A stretch of 64,000 nucleotides of DNA from Micavibrio_A sp964539025 (GCA_964539025.1 CAZIFA010000001.1:1-64000), one strand, 5' to 3'; counted from the first letter of the stretch, positions 17,352-26,077 are shown. Numbers and translations are program-made. The notes: a model not told the origin generated them from the sequence alone.

Positions 17352-19403
17352 CTATGCCGCCTTAGTATCTTTCAATAGCCCCTCACGGCGGAGCAGCGCA
17401 TCCGGATCGGCGTCGCGTCCGCGGAAATTGCGATAGAGTATCGCGGGATCTTCGCTGCCGCCTTTGCCAAGAATTTCGCGGCGGTACTTCGCGGCCGTTT
17501 CCGCATCATACAATCCTTTTTCCATGAACAATTCGAACGTGTCGGCATCGAGAACTTCGGCCCATTTGTAACTGTAGTATCCGGCCGAATATCCGCCGCC
17601 GAAAATATGGGTGAAGGATGTGGACGCCGGTCCCGCCATACGCGGGAAGAGCGTCGTGTCTTTCGTGACTTCATCTTCGAATTCCGCGACGTCTTTGATC
17701 TTCGATGGATCGGTTGAATGCCACGCCATATCGAGCAGGCCGAGGTTGCTCTGACGCAAGCCCATCCAGCCGACGAAGAAATTTTTGGCGTCGTTGACTT
17801 TTTGGATAAGCTCGGCGGGAATTGTTTCACCTGTTTTGTAATGGCGCGCGAACAGATCGAGTGTTTCCTTGCTGTAAACCCAGTTTTCCTGAACCTGTGA
17901 AGGCAGTTCGACGAAATCCCACATCACATTGGTGCCCGAATGCGACGCGTAGTGAATGTCTGAAAGCATCATATGCATCGCGTGTCCCATTTCGTGGAAC
18001 AAGGTCAGGACTTCGTCATGCGTGAGCAGCGAGGGTGCTTCTTTCGTCGGTTTGGTAAAATTGCAGACGATGGCAATGAAAGGGCGCTTCATGCCGGTCG
18101 TGAACATGCCTTGGTCGCGGTACGATGTCATCCACGCGCCGGGCTTTTTGCCTTTGCGCGGGTAGAAATCAGCATAGAACAGACCCATGAACGCACCGGT
18201 TTTGGAATCGGTGACGTCATAGGCAACAACATCCTCATGCCAGACCGGATATTTTGCAGGCGTGAAAGTAATGCCGAACAATTTCGAGAAATGTTCGAAC
18301 GTGCCTTTGAGCACGGGTTCGAGCGGGAAATAGGGGCGCAAATCTTCGGAAGAGAAGGCAAAAAGTTTTTCTTTCATCTTCTCGCTGTAATAGGAAACGT
18401 CCCACGGCATGATTTCGTCTTTGAAGCCATAGCCTTGCGCGAATTCTTTCAAATCTTGTAAATCTTTTTTGGCGCAGGGTTTGTACACGGCCAGAAGTTT
18501 TTTCAAGAATCCCATAACGGCTTCGGGCGTTTTGGCCATGCGTTGTTCAAGCACGTAATCAGCGTGGTTTTTATAGCCGAGGATTTTGGCGCGTTCGTCC
18601 TTGAGTTTGACCATCTTCAGGATGTTGGGGCTGTTGTCGAATTCGTCTTTGTAAGCGCGGGAGGCAAAGGCGCGCCAGACCTTTTCGCGCAAAGTCCGGT
18701 TGTCGGCGTAGGTGACGAAAGGGCCGTAGCTGGGGTAATCCAGCGTAAAGGCCCATTTGCCTTTCATGTCGCGTTCTTCGGCCTCTAGGGCCGCAGCATC
18801 AATGGCGGTTTGCGGCAGTCCCGCGAGATCATCCTTGTTATCGATTACGAGCAGGAATTTTTCGGCCGATTTTTTGGTGTTCTTTTGAATGTCGGGTGAA
18901 ATGACGGATAATTGTTCGTTGATTTCGCGCAACCGTTGTTTTTTCGTATCATCCAATAACGCACCGCCGCGCACAAAGCCTTTGTAGCAATCATCCAGAA
19001 CCGTGCTTTGTTCTGCGGTAAGGTTGAGTTTTTCACGTTGGTCGTACACAGCTTTCACACGTTTGAACAAGGCTGCGTCCATAATGATATCGCTGGAGAA
19101 GTTTGAGGATAGCGGGCCTATCTCTGCCGCCAGATCCTCAAGCGGGTCTGTGCCCGCTGCGGAAAGCTGGTTGTAGAAAATACCGCTGACCATGCCGAGC
19201 TTTTCGGCCGCCAATTCCATCGCCGCGATCGTATTTTCGAAGGTAGGGTTTTCGGGTGAATTCTTGATCGCTTCGATATTGGCGCGGGCTTCTTCGATAG
19301 CTGCCAGCACGGCGGGCTTGTAGTGCTCTTCCCTGATCTTGTCAAAGGGCGGGGCGTTGTGGGGCAGGGTGAATTCTTCGAGGAGCGGGTTTTTATCGGT
19401 CAT
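17352..19403 (-). CDS. M3 family metallopeptidase (peptidyl-dipeptidase Dcp / oligopeptidase A type)
   Basis: A 683-residue zinc peptidase of the thimet oligopeptidase clan. The catalytic motif is LFHEMGHAMH near residue 470, followed by MWDFVELPSQVQENW, which supplies the third zinc ligand. The C-terminal FTHIFGGGYSAGYYSYKWAEVLD is the tyrosine/histidine-rich substrate loop of the family. It would degrade short peptides in the cytoplasm, or the periplasm if secreted, but no signal peptide is visible. The ATG at 19403 begins MTDKNPLLEEF, standard for Dcp-like proteins; the longer frame upstream is antisense to mnmC. Confidence 0.92.
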   Translation of the reverse strand: MTDKNPLLEEFTLPHNAPPFDKIREEHYKPAVLAAIEEARANIEAIKNSPENPTFENTIAAMELAAEKLGMVSGIFYNQLSAAGTDPLEDLAAEIGPLSSNFSSDIIMDAALFKRVKAVYDQREKLNLTAEQSTVLDDCYKGFVRGGALLDDTKKQRLREINEQLSVISPDIQKNTKKSAEKFLLVIDNKDDLAGLPQTAIDAAALEAEERDMKGKWAFTLDYPSYGPFVTYADNRTLREKVWRAFASRAYKDEFDNSPNILKMVKLKDERAKILGYKNHADYVLEQRMAKTPEAVMGFLKKLLAVYKPCAKKDLQDLKEFAQGYGFKDEIMPWDVSYYSEKMKEKLFAFSSEDLRPYFPLEPVLKGTFEHFSKLFGITFTPAKYPVWHEDVVAYDVTDSKTGAFMGLFYADFYPRKGKKPGAWMTSYRDQGMFTTGMKRPFIAIVCNFTKPTKEAPSLLTHDEVLTLFHEMGHAMHMMLSDIHYASHSGTNVMWDFVELPSQVQENWVYSKETLDLFARHYKTGETIPAELIQKVNDAKNFFVGWMGLRQSNLGLLDMAWHSTDPSKIKDVAEFEDEVTKDTTLFPRMAGPASTSFTHIFGGGYSAGYYSYKWAEVLDADTFELFMEKGLYDAETAAKYRREILGKGGSEDPAILYRNFRGRDADPDALLRREGLLKDTKAA

Positions 19404-19448
19404 GTCGTAAACTCTTAAATCCTTTTCGTTTGCTGCAACTTCATTTAT

Positions 19449-21191
19449 ATGGGGTTCATGGGTGATGTGCCAAGGTCTGAACAATTTGACGATGTCTATT
19501 TTTCCGCCGATGACGGGCCGGGAGAAACGCAGCATGTCTTTTTGGACGGTAACAACTTGCCCGCACGCTGGCAAGGGGCGGAACGCTTCACCATAGGCGA
19601 AACGGGGTTTGGCACGGGGCTTAATTTCCTACTGGCGTGGGAATTGTTCGATAGGACGGCAAAACCGGACGCGTTTCTAGACTTTATCTCTGTGGAAAAA
19701 TTCCCGTTGAGCGTGGAAGACATTCGAAAAGGGCTTTTGCCGTGGGCCGATCGTTTATCGCCCTATCTGGATAAAATGCTCGCGCAATATCCTATTCGCG
19801 TGCCCGGTTTTCACCGGATGGTGTTTGATAATCGTGTGGCGCTGACGCTGATTTTCGATGATGCGAATGATGCGTTGGCGGAAGTGGAAGGCAGCGTTGA
19901 TGCATGGTTCCTCGATGGCTTCACGCCTTCGAAAAATCCCGATATGTGGACGGACAAAGTGTTCGGTGAAATGGCGCGACTTTCGCATGATGGGACGACG
20001 TTCGCGACGTTTACTTCGGCAGGATTTGTAAAGCGCGGGTTACAGGCGGCGGGTTTTGCGGTCGAAAAGAAGAATGGGTTCGGGCGCAAGCGGGATATGC
20101 TGGCGGGGATTTACGTAGGTTCCCCCCTTACACTTCCCCGCGAGCAGGGGGAAAGAGGGGGGAGCATCGCCATTCTCGGTGCAGGATTGGCCGGATGCGC
20201 CGCCGCTTATATCCTGCGCCAATACGGCTTCAATCCAACGCTGTGTGATCCGAATGGTATTGCATCGGGCGCATCCGGCAATCCGCGCGGAATCATTAAT
20301 CCGCGTTTTACGGCGTTCCGCACGCCGGGATCAGATTTCTACACGGCGGCTTTTTCACATGCCGTGCGGCTTTTCCCGCAGATGGAAAAAATCGGTTACG
20401 AACGCTGCGGTAGTTTGCATCTGGTGGCCGACGAAGAAAAAGAAAAACGTTTTTCCTGCACGCTGGAGAACTGGGGCTGGCATGCGGATCATATGCGATA
20501 TTTATCGGCAGACGAAGCTTCGGCGGCGTTGGGTATAACAGTATCGAAGCCTGGGCTATTCCTGCCGGATTCAGGGCAAGTCAATCCGTCCTTGCTGTGC
20601 AAGGCCTACACAAAAGATATTGAAGTTGTTCGCGCTACGATCGAGGCCGATGCGGTGATTTACGCGAACGGCCCTGCGCTGGTGAGCGATCCCGCCTTTG
20701 CGGACTTGCGATTGCAGACGGTGCGGGGACAGATCACATTCGTGAAGGAAACGCAGACCAGCAGCGCGTTAAAAGCCAATTTGTGTTACAGCGGTTATAT
20801 CTCACCTGCGATGGAAGGTTTGCATGTCGTTGGGTCAACCTTTCAAAAATGGATGGCCGATACCAATCCGGTGGACGAGGATGATCGATCCAATTTAGAA
20901 AAACTCGCGGAAAATCTGCCCAGCGTAACAGGATTTAAGGTTACAGGGCATCGGGCCGCGCTGCGTGTGTCCGCCAATGATCGTTTTCCGGTGATTGGAA
21001 GGGTATCGAAAAGCGAATTTATCACCACCGCGCATGGATCGCACGGCATCGCGGGTACATTGGCGGGTGCGCATCTTCTGGCGGATTTTTTGCGCGGTGG
21101 GCCGTTCAGTCTTGGTAAATCAACGATTAACGCACTCAGTCCCGAACGCTTCAAAACGCGTAAATTACGCAAATCCACACGAATATCTTAG
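19449..21191 (+). CDS. mnmC: bifunctional tRNA mnm5s2U biosynthesis protein MnmC
   Basis: A 580-residue fusion of two enzymes acting on the wobble uridine of tRNAs. The N-terminal MnmC2/MnmD methyltransferase has FDDVYFSADDG and the SAM loop GETGFGTGLNFL (about 50-60). The C-terminal DAO-like FAD domain (MnmC1) begins SIAILGAGLAGCAAAYIL (about 238-255) and ends with the FAD motif THGSHGIAGTLAGAHLLAD. The first removes nothing and methylates nm5s2U; the second removes the carboxymethyl group of cmnm5s2U. The linker between the domains carries an in-frame palindromic insertion (20121-20163). ATG 19449 or 19458 are both possible starts. Confidence 0.93.
   Translation: MGFMGDVPRSEQFDDVYFSADDGPGETQHVFLDGNNLPARWQGAERFTIGETGFGTGLNFLLAWELFDRTAKPDAFLDFISVEKFPLSVEDIRKGLLPWADRLSPYLDKMLAQYPIRVPGFHRMVFDNRVALTLIFDDANDALAEVEGSVDAWFLDGFTPSKNPDMWTDKVFGEMARLSHDGTTFATFTSAGFVKRGLQAAGFAVEKKNGFGRKRDMLAGIYVGSPLTLPREQGERGGSIAILGAGLAGCAAAYILRQYGFNPTLCDPNGIASGASGNPRGIINPRFTAFRTPGSDFYTAAFSHAVRLFPQMEKIGYERCGSLHLVADEEKEKRFSCTLENWGWHADHMRYLSADEASAALGITVSKPGLFLPDSGQVNPSLLCKAYTKDIEVVRATIEADAVIYANGPALVSDPAFADLRLQTVRGQITFVKETQTSSALKANLCYSGYISPAMEGLHVVGSTFQKWMADTNPVDEDDRSNLEKLAENLPSVTGFKVTGHRAALRVSANDRFPVIGRVSKSEFITTAHGSHGIAGTLAGAHLLADFLRGGPFSLGKSTINALSPERFKTRKLRKSTRIS
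20121..20163. repeat. in-frame palindromic insertion within mnmC
   Basis: A GC-rich imperfect palindrome, TCCCCCCTTACACTTCCCC and its near inverse around GCGAGCA, occupies the codons for GSPLTLPREQGERGG. It lies exactly between the methyltransferase and FAD domains and keeps the reading frame. It is unlike the surrounding codon use. Confidence 0.75.
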
Positions 21192-21239
21192 GTTCCCTTG
21201 CGGATTTAGTGGTAAAATCATCATTGGACAGGAGCTTTC

Positions 21240-21407
21240 ATGGTAAGGCTGTTTTTTCGCTGGGCCGCCGATTCCAAAGGCGCGACGGCCATTGAATATT
21301 CGCTGATTGCGGCAGGCATTTCGCTGGCCGTGGCGGGGTTCATTTTCGCGTTCGGGGATGAACTCAGCGACGTTTTCGAAAGGCTTGTCGTCTATCTTGC
21401 GGGCTAA
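21240..21407 (+). CDS. Flp family type IVb pilin (orphan copy)
   Basis: A 55-residue prepilin of the Flp/PilA type. A short basic leader ends at DSKGATAIEYSLIAAGISLAVAGF: the glycine before ATAIEYSLIAAGI is the prepilin-peptidase site and the glutamate is the conserved E5. One hydrophobic helix follows, with an FGDEL end like the pilin at 58449. A good Shine-Dalgarno (AGGAG) lies 6 bases before the ATG. It is 37 kb away from the Tad cluster, between mnmC and a WecA-like gene. It may be a second or minor pilin assembled by the same machine. Confidence 0.9.
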   Translation: MVRLFFRWAADSKGATAIEYSLIAAGISLAVAGFIFAFGDELSDVFERLVVYLAG

Positions 21408-21464
21408 AACCCTGTAAATCACCCAATCTTTTGTTCATGGAAGCGGGAAACCTGTTGATCGGCT

Positions 21465-22589
21465 TTGCCCCGGCGGGTAAAACTGGGCGTTGGAACAACA
21501 ACCCTTTGTCCAAGGCGCACCTTGCTTTTATTAACTGTCGCCGCATTTGCGATCACCGTCGCCGCCCTTTGGGCCGGGCGGAGCGTTGCCTTGCGCGTTG
21601 GCTTTGCAGATGTACCGGGCGGACGCAAGAAACATGACAATCCCGTGCCGCCGATAGGCGGGCTTGTGATTTTGCCGGTGTTTGCTTGCGTGTCGTGGTT
21701 CGCGGGATTGGAAGAAATAGTCTCTCCAGAATTGATCGCAGGGCTTTTTACGCTGCTGGTGATGGGCGCGGTCGATGATGCAAGAACAATCAAGCCGCTG
21801 GTCAAATTCACCATCATGGTCTGGACAGCGTGTTACGTCGTTATTTTCGGTCATGCGCAGATCGCGCATGTCGGAAACTTATTTGGCTTCGGTACGGTTG
21901 AACTTGGCATTTGTTCCAAGGCGTTCACGATCATGTGCCTTGTGCTCCTGATGAATGCGATCAACATGCTGGACGGTGTCGACGGACTCGCGGGCGGGTT
22001 TTGCGCGCTGGTGGCATTCTGGATGATGGTCGCGTGCGCTGGCGCTGGGCAATGGCCAGCATTCTGGGCGCTGGCAATTTTGCTGGCGACGTTGGTCGGC
22101 TTTCTGGCGTTCAACATGCGTGCGCCGTGGCGTTCTTCGGCGTCGGTGTTTTTGGGCGATTCCGGTTCGCTCTGTCTTGGCTTGCTGCTCGGCTGGTTTT
22201 GTATCCGCTTGACGCAGGATGGCACGGTGACGCTGATCCCGATTACGGCGATATGGATCATCGCTCTGCCTGTGATGGACGCTTTCGCGCTGTTCATCGC
22301 GCGTTCGGTTCGGGGATTGCATCCGTTCAATGCCGATCGCCGCCATCTGCATCATCGGCTTATCGATGCCGGGTTTTCGCCTTCGCGTACGACGGCGATC
22401 ATGCTGGCCATCATCGCGTTCATGGCGCTGATAGGTTTCGTTGCGCAGGCCGAACATATCCCCCCGGTTATCCTGTTCACGCTGTGGATGGTGTTGTTTA
22501 TCCTCCATACCTACGGCCTTGTAAGCACTAGGGGGCAGGCGGCTTCTGCGGCATTCCTGCGCCGCTGTGTTGGTTCGGCCCGCCCATAA
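21465..22589 (+). CDS. undecaprenyl-phosphate GlcNAc-1-phosphate transferase-like (MraY/WecA family)
   Basis: A 374-residue polytopic membrane enzyme of glycosyltransferase family 4. Key motifs are DVPGGRKKHDNPVPPIGG (first cytoplasmic loop, Mg site), MGAVDDARTIKP (DDxxx), NAINMLDGVDGLAGG (catalytic NxxNxxDGxDGLA), VFLGDSGSL and HPFNADRRHLHHRLIDAGFS, the last diagnostic of WecA rather than MraY. It would load a sugar-phosphate on undecaprenyl phosphate to start O-antigen or capsule synthesis. The start is uncertain: TTG 21465 is the first available and there is no good ATG. Confidence 0.87.
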   Translation: MPRRVKLGVGTTTLCPRRTLLLLTVAAFAITVAALWAGRSVALRVGFADVPGGRKKHDNPVPPIGGLVILPVFACVSWFAGLEEIVSPELIAGLFTLLVMGAVDDARTIKPLVKFTIMVWTACYVVIFGHAQIAHVGNLFGFGTVELGICSKAFTIMCLVLLMNAINMLDGVDGLAGGFCALVAFWMMVACAGAGQWPAFWALAILLATLVGFLAFNMRAPWRSSASVFLGDSGSLCLGLLLGWFCIRLTQDGTVTLIPITAIWIIALPVMDAFALFIARSVRGLHPFNADRRHLHHRLIDAGFSPSRTTAIMLAIIAFMALIGFVAQAEHIPPVILFTLWMVLFILHTYGLVSTRGQAASAAFLRRCVGSARP

Positions 22590-22593
22590 TCCC

Positions 22594-22624
22594 TGTGAAT
22601 AACATTGCCCGGTCCTGTGCATAA
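22594..22624 (-). promoter_or_regulatory. two DnaA-box-like sequences
   Basis: TGTGAATAA (22594-22602) and TGTGCATAA (22616-22624) are, on the minus strand, TTATTCACA and TTATGCACA, both fitting the TTWTNCACA DnaA consensus. They lie 22 bases apart in the gap ahead of the AMIN lipoprotein gene. They may affect that promoter; there is nothing else resembling an origin. Confidence 0.35.
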
Positions 22625-22691
22625 CCTTGACGGGATATGGGGTCCACTTACGATGGAAGGCAGTTTCTTTCAATTTCAGAGGATGGCCTTC

Positions 22692-23708
22692 ATGCCGCGC
22701 TCAACAAAATTTCGGGGTTTACTGCTTTCATTGTCCGTTGCCGCATCGATAGGTGCGCTTGCGGCCTGTTCGTCGCAAAGCAGCGGCGGGGCGGCTTCCG
22801 TCGCCAAGACCGACGCGCCCATGCCTCCGATCACGGAAATGGACGCCGCGATGAACGCGCCGATGCCCCAACCGATGCCGTTATCGGAATCTGACACACT
22901 GACGCCGGTGGCTGTAACGGGAACGCCTGCTACCGTACCGACAGGTGACGGCAGTGTTGAAACGCGTATTGCCAAACTGGAACAGACGGTGGGGTCGCTG
23001 CGTTCCGATTATAACCGCATAATGCCCGCCTTCGCTAGCCTGAACACGACGAACGAAAGAATCCAGACCCTGCTCGATGAGATAGAGCGTGAGACGGGCA
23101 AGCGCCCTGTGGCTGCGGATATTCCTGCGGCGCAATCCGCGCAGCAAACGCAGACGCCATCGCTGGCCACGCCGCCGATGGCGAACGAGATGGCAAAGCC
23201 GGAAGCGAAGCCCGCCGCCGCTGCCAAACCTGCTGCTGCTAAAGTTACCGCAGCAGCGACGAAGGCGCCTGCTGCTCCTGCTTCTCCTGTTACTGCAACG
23301 CCAGCCAAACCTGCTACAACGACAGCAACCGCAGAGCCAGCGCCCAATGTCGCACCCGCCGCCGGGGGCAACATGGTGACCGCAGTTCGCATCGGCGAAC
23401 ATGGAAGCAAGACGCGTCTGGTCATGGATTTGACCGCCAAGGTTAAGCCTGAATTCAAATACGACCTCGACAATGGCGAGAAGCTGTTGCTGGTCGAATT
23501 ACCCTCTTCGGGCTGGGGTGGGGCTGAGAATGGCAAACCTGCCAATTCTCCGATCATCGCAGGCTGGAGCGTGCAAAAAGGCGCAGCCGGCGGTTCTTCC
23601 GTAGCCATCCAGCTTAAGAAGAACGCCCGTATCCTGTCCACGGAGTTCTTGAAGGCCGAAGGCAAAGATCCTGCTCGTCTGGTCATGGATATTGCCCCCG
23701 GCACCTAG
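22692..23708 (+). CDS. lipoprotein with C-terminal AMIN domain
   Basis: A 338-residue predicted lipoprotein. The signal peptide GLLLSLSVAASIGALAAC ends in a lipobox with the acylated cysteine. The middle is a low-complexity Ala/Pro/Lys/Thr linker (about 195-255) after a short coiled-coil-like segment (ETRIAKLEQTVGSLRSDYN). The C-terminus, TAVRIGEHGSKTRLVMDL to ARLVMDIAPG, matches the AMIN domain that localises amidases and secretins to septal or polar peptidoglycan. No catalytic domain follows. The ATG at 22692 is chosen because it has AGAGGA at the right distance and starts at the signal peptide. Confidence 0.82.
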   Translation: MPRSTKFRGLLLSLSVAASIGALAACSSQSSGGAASVAKTDAPMPPITEMDAAMNAPMPQPMPLSESDTLTPVAVTGTPATVPTGDGSVETRIAKLEQTVGSLRSDYNRIMPAFASLNTTNERIQTLLDEIERETGKRPVAADIPAAQSAQQTQTPSLATPPMANEMAKPEAKPAAAAKPAAAKVTAAATKAPAAPASPVTATPAKPATTTATAEPAPNVAPAAGGNMVTAVRIGEHGSKTRLVMDLTAKVKPEFKYDLDNGEKLLLVELPSSGWGGAENGKPANSPIIAGWSVQKGAAGGSSVAIQLKKNARILSTEFLKAEGKDPARLVMDIAPGT

Positions 23709-23814
23709 TAAAATACTGATGTTTTTGCCCGAATTTTGCCGCGAAGGGTTTTTATAAAGCCTTCGTATAACTTCTTGGATAAACCAAACAACCAACCCTA
23801 TGAGGACAACGACC

Positions 23815-24159
23815 ATGAAAAAGATTTTATTGCTCACCGCAGCGGTTCTTGCGATTCAGGCTCTTCCGGCACTGGCCGAAGATGGTGGCCAGCAAAAAGG
23901 CGGCAAAGGCATGCGCATATTCGAAATGCAGGACACCGATAAAGACGGTTCCGTCAGCAAAGAAGAATTCATGAAATTCAATGAAGGCCGTTTCGCGGAA
24001 ACCGATGCCAACAGCGATGGCAAGGTAAGCAAGGAAGAAGTGAAAGCCCATCACGACGCGATGCGCGCCAAATGGGAAGCCAAGAAAAAAGAAATGAAAG
24101 ATCAAAAGGCGAAAGAAGCAGCTCCGGCTCCTGAAGAAGCGCCTCCTGCCGCTGAGTAA
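23815..24159 (+). CDS. periplasmic EF-hand protein
   Basis: A 114-residue exported protein. The signal peptide MKKILLLTAAVLAIQALPALA is followed by two EF-hand loops, DTDKDGSVSKEE and DANSDGKVSKEE, each with the D-x-D-x-DG-x-(I/V)-x-x-E ligand set for calcium. The C-terminal third is a charged Lys/Glu and then Ala/Pro tail. It is the first gene of a unit with an ECF sigma factor and a CnrX-like sensor. That context suggests a role in sensing or buffering divalent cations in the periplasm. Confidence 0.88.
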   Translation: MKKILLLTAAVLAIQALPALAEDGGQQKGGKGMRIFEMQDTDKDGSVSKEEFMKFNEGRFAETDANSDGKVSKEEVKAHHDAMRAKWEAKKKEMKDQKAKEAAPAPEEAPPAAE

Positions 24160-24176
24160 TTTGTAAAGGCAAACGC

Positions 24177-24776
24177 ATGAAGGCCCTTATGGCCTCCACC
24201 GAAGATAGCGACGAAAGCCTGATGCGCCTGATCCGTCAGGGAAGCCATCAGGCTTTCGCCATTCTTGTCCGCCGCCACACGGACCGTTTTTTTGCGGCCG
24301 CGTTCCGGCTTTCGGGCCGGGCAAGTGAGGCGGAAGATCTGGTGCAGGATGCTTTTATGAAGATCTGGCAAAAACCGGATGTGTGGAAGGATGATCGCGG
24401 CGCGAAATTCACAACGTGGTTCTATCGCATTCTGGTCAACCAGAATATCGACCGGATGCGAAAAAACCAAAAAATGGTTTCCGGCGAGAAGATACTGCCA
24501 TTCATCGCGGATTCCAAAGCCGATCCTGAGACGATGGCGGGTGCGAATGAGGAGCAGGTAAGGCTGGAGCGTGCGTTGTCTGCCTTGCCTGAAAGACAAC
24601 GAACGGCGTTGACGCTGTGCTTTTACGAAGGGCTGACCAACGCCGAAGCCGCAGGCGCTATGGGCGTGAAAATCAAGGCGCTGGAATCGCTTTTGATGCG
24701 CGCCAAAACGGGGCTGAGGGAATATTTGAGCCAGAACAACAACCTCGCAAAAGGGGATCGATATGCAACACGATGA
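24177..24776 (+). CDS. ECF-type RNA polymerase sigma factor
   Basis: A 199-residue sigma-70 group 4 factor. Region 2 shows HQAFAILVRRHTDRFFAAA, SEAEDLVQDAFMKIWQK and FTTWFYRILVNQNIDRMRK. Region 4 is LERALSALPERQRTALTL followed by the helix-turn-helix YEGLTNAEAAGAMGVKIKALESLLMRAKTGLRE. It has the size and layout of ECF factors. The next gene starts inside its 3' end (24763), as is usual for a cognate anti-sigma factor, so activity is probably controlled by that membrane protein. Confidence 0.93.
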   Translation: MKALMASTEDSDESLMRLIRQGSHQAFAILVRRHTDRFFAAAFRLSGRASEAEDLVQDAFMKIWQKPDVWKDDRGAKFTTWFYRILVNQNIDRMRKNQKMVSGEKILPFIADSKADPETMAGANEEQVRLERALSALPERQRTALTLCFYEGLTNAEAAGAMGVKIKALESLLMRAKTGLREYLSQNNNLAKGDRYATR

Positions 24777-25056
24777 TTTGAACGAACTGCTGGCAAAACG
24801 AAAGACTCCGTCCGCCAGAAAAGATTTGGCAGAACGGATCATTCATGCCACGCTTCAACACCCGCAAAACAAGGCGCGCGCCGCCGATATCTGGAACGAT
24901 GTGATGGGGATGCTGGCGATCCCGCATCCGTCCGTTGCGGTTGCCGCTGGAATTGTGCTCGGCCTGATGATGGGCATACAGGCGAGCGACGGGTTGTCCA
25001 TCTTGCAACAGGACTGGTCGTCGTTCCTCGTGATCAATGAAGGAGGCTGGCTATGA
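24763..25056 (+). CDS. small membrane protein, putative anti-sigma factor
   Basis: A 97-residue protein with a charged, helical N-terminal half (DLNELLAKRKTPSARKDLAERII) and one transmembrane helix (VAVAAGIVLGLMMGI). This cytoplasmic-helix-plus-anchor layout and its position overlapping the ECF sigma gene by 14 bases suggest an anti-sigma factor similar in role to CnrY. No zinc-binding anti-sigma motif (HxxxCxxC) is present. It overlaps the next gene by ATGA. Confidence 0.7.
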   Translation: MQHDDLNELLAKRKTPSARKDLAERIIHATLQHPQNKARAADIWNDVMGMLAIPHPSVAVAAGIVLGLMMGIQASDGLSILQQDWSSFLVINEGGWL

Positions 25057-25520
25057 ACCGCCGTATGAAACTTATATTCACTGCTTCCGTGCTGCTCAAT
25101 ATTGTATTGATCGGCGTGGCGCTGGGGCTTTTGTATAAATTCTGTCAGGATATACCGATCGCGCGGGATATGAGCCCGGATGCGCGTAACTTTGTCGCCC
25201 GCACGTATCAAAACGGCCGCGAGGAAGTGAAGCCCCTGATCCAGGAAGTAAAGGCACGCCGCAAGAATGTGGAACGTATCCTGACCGCCGATGAGTTCGA
25301 TCGCAAAGCCTATGATAGGGCCGTGGACGACCTTTTGGCGACACAGGCTAAAATCATGCGCCACCGCGCCGATACGATGGGCAAGGCCTTAACCGACCTA
25401 ACCGACGATGACCGCAAGAAATTCTCCCGCCAGGTGATCGACGGGCTTACCCCGGGACGTCCAGGAAAGGGCCGGAATCACCATAAATCCCAGCGGGAAG
25501 AGCGCGTTGGCAAGGACTAG
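25053..25520 (+). CDS. periplasmic heavy-metal sensor-like protein (CnrX / CpxP-like)
   Basis: A 155-residue membrane-anchored periplasmic protein. One N-terminal helix (LIFTASVLLNIVLIGVALGLLY) is followed by a helical hairpin: SPDARNFVARTYQNGREEV, then LTADEFDRKAYDRAVDDLLATQAKIM and ALTDLTDDDRKKFSRQV. This is the Metal_resist/CnrX-type fold, used to detect metal or envelope stress and release an ECF sigma factor. Histidines are few, so the ligand is open. It is translationally coupled to the putative anti-sigma gene. A terminator follows. Confidence 0.8.
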   Translation: MNRRMKLIFTASVLLNIVLIGVALGLLYKFCQDIPIARDMSPDARNFVARTYQNGREEVKPLIQEVKARRKNVERILTADEFDRKAYDRAVDDLLATQAKIMRHRADTMGKALTDLTDDDRKKFSRQVIDGLTPGRPGKGRNHHKSQREERVGKD

Positions 25521-25525
25521 GAAAC

Positions 25526-25547
25526 GGCCCGTTTTGGGCCTTTTTCT
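25526..25547 (+). terminator. rho-independent terminator
   Basis: GGCCC / GGGCC stem with GTTTTG loop, followed by TTTTTCTT. Ends the EF-hand/ECF unit. Confidence 0.8.
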
Positions 25548-25605
25548 TGGCAAATTTGCGTTGGGTGATTGCGATTCCGTACAATTAAAGTATGAGGGAA
25601 TCGTC

Positions 25606-25992
25606 ATGAGATCATTCGATCCTACCCACGGTTACGATGTCAGTGCCTTGGAGCAGATGATTGCCAAAGTCGAGGATATCAAAGCATCTTCCAAGGCCGG
25701 GGCAACCCGCCTCGTGGTCCGCGAAAAGGGCAAAAAATTCACGCACGCCATCATCGATATCGACATGAAAGTGGCGCGCGATCTCAAATCAAAAGAGATG
25801 TATGTGTTTCAGGTGCAAGAACGGGACGATAGCTCCAACCCCGGATTCCAGCGTAAACGTTCCGCGGAATTCAAAGCCTATGATTGCCATGAAGCGCCCG
25901 ATATCTATACGCCCGCAACAGAGCGTAACGCGAAATTCAACCGATTTGGTAATGCTGGCCGTGGCGGCGGCGGTGAACGTCACAAGTTTTAG
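25606..25992 (+). CDS. hypothetical protein
   Basis: A 128-residue cytoplasmic protein starting MRSFDPTHGYDVSALEQM after a GAGGGA ribosome-binding site; the longer frame upstream runs across the terminator and is rejected. The C-terminus is glycine- and arginine-rich (NRFGNAGRGGGGERHKF). No family is recognised; the basic tail could bind nucleic acid. A long hairpin follows at 26039. Confidence 0.65.
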   Translation: MRSFDPTHGYDVSALEQMIAKVEDIKASSKAGATRLVVREKGKKFTHAIIDIDMKVARDLKSKEMYVFQVQERDDSSNPGFQRKRSAEFKAYDCHEAPDIYTPATERNAKFNRFGNAGRGGGGERHKF

Positions 25993-26038
25993 TAGGCTGG
26001 GTGTGTGTAAGTAGCATTTGTTTCGACGTGTGTTTGGG

Positions 26039-26067
26039 GGCCGCATTCCGAGAACAGGAGTGCGGCC
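26039..26067. terminator. bidirectional hairpin, probable terminator
   Basis: An 11-bp stem GGCCGCATTCC / GGAGTGCGGCC with a 7-base loop, in the gap between two convergent genes. The T run after it on the plus strand is broken (TCTGTCTTT), so termination may be partial. Confidence 0.6.
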
Positions 26068-26077
26068 TCTGTCTTTG

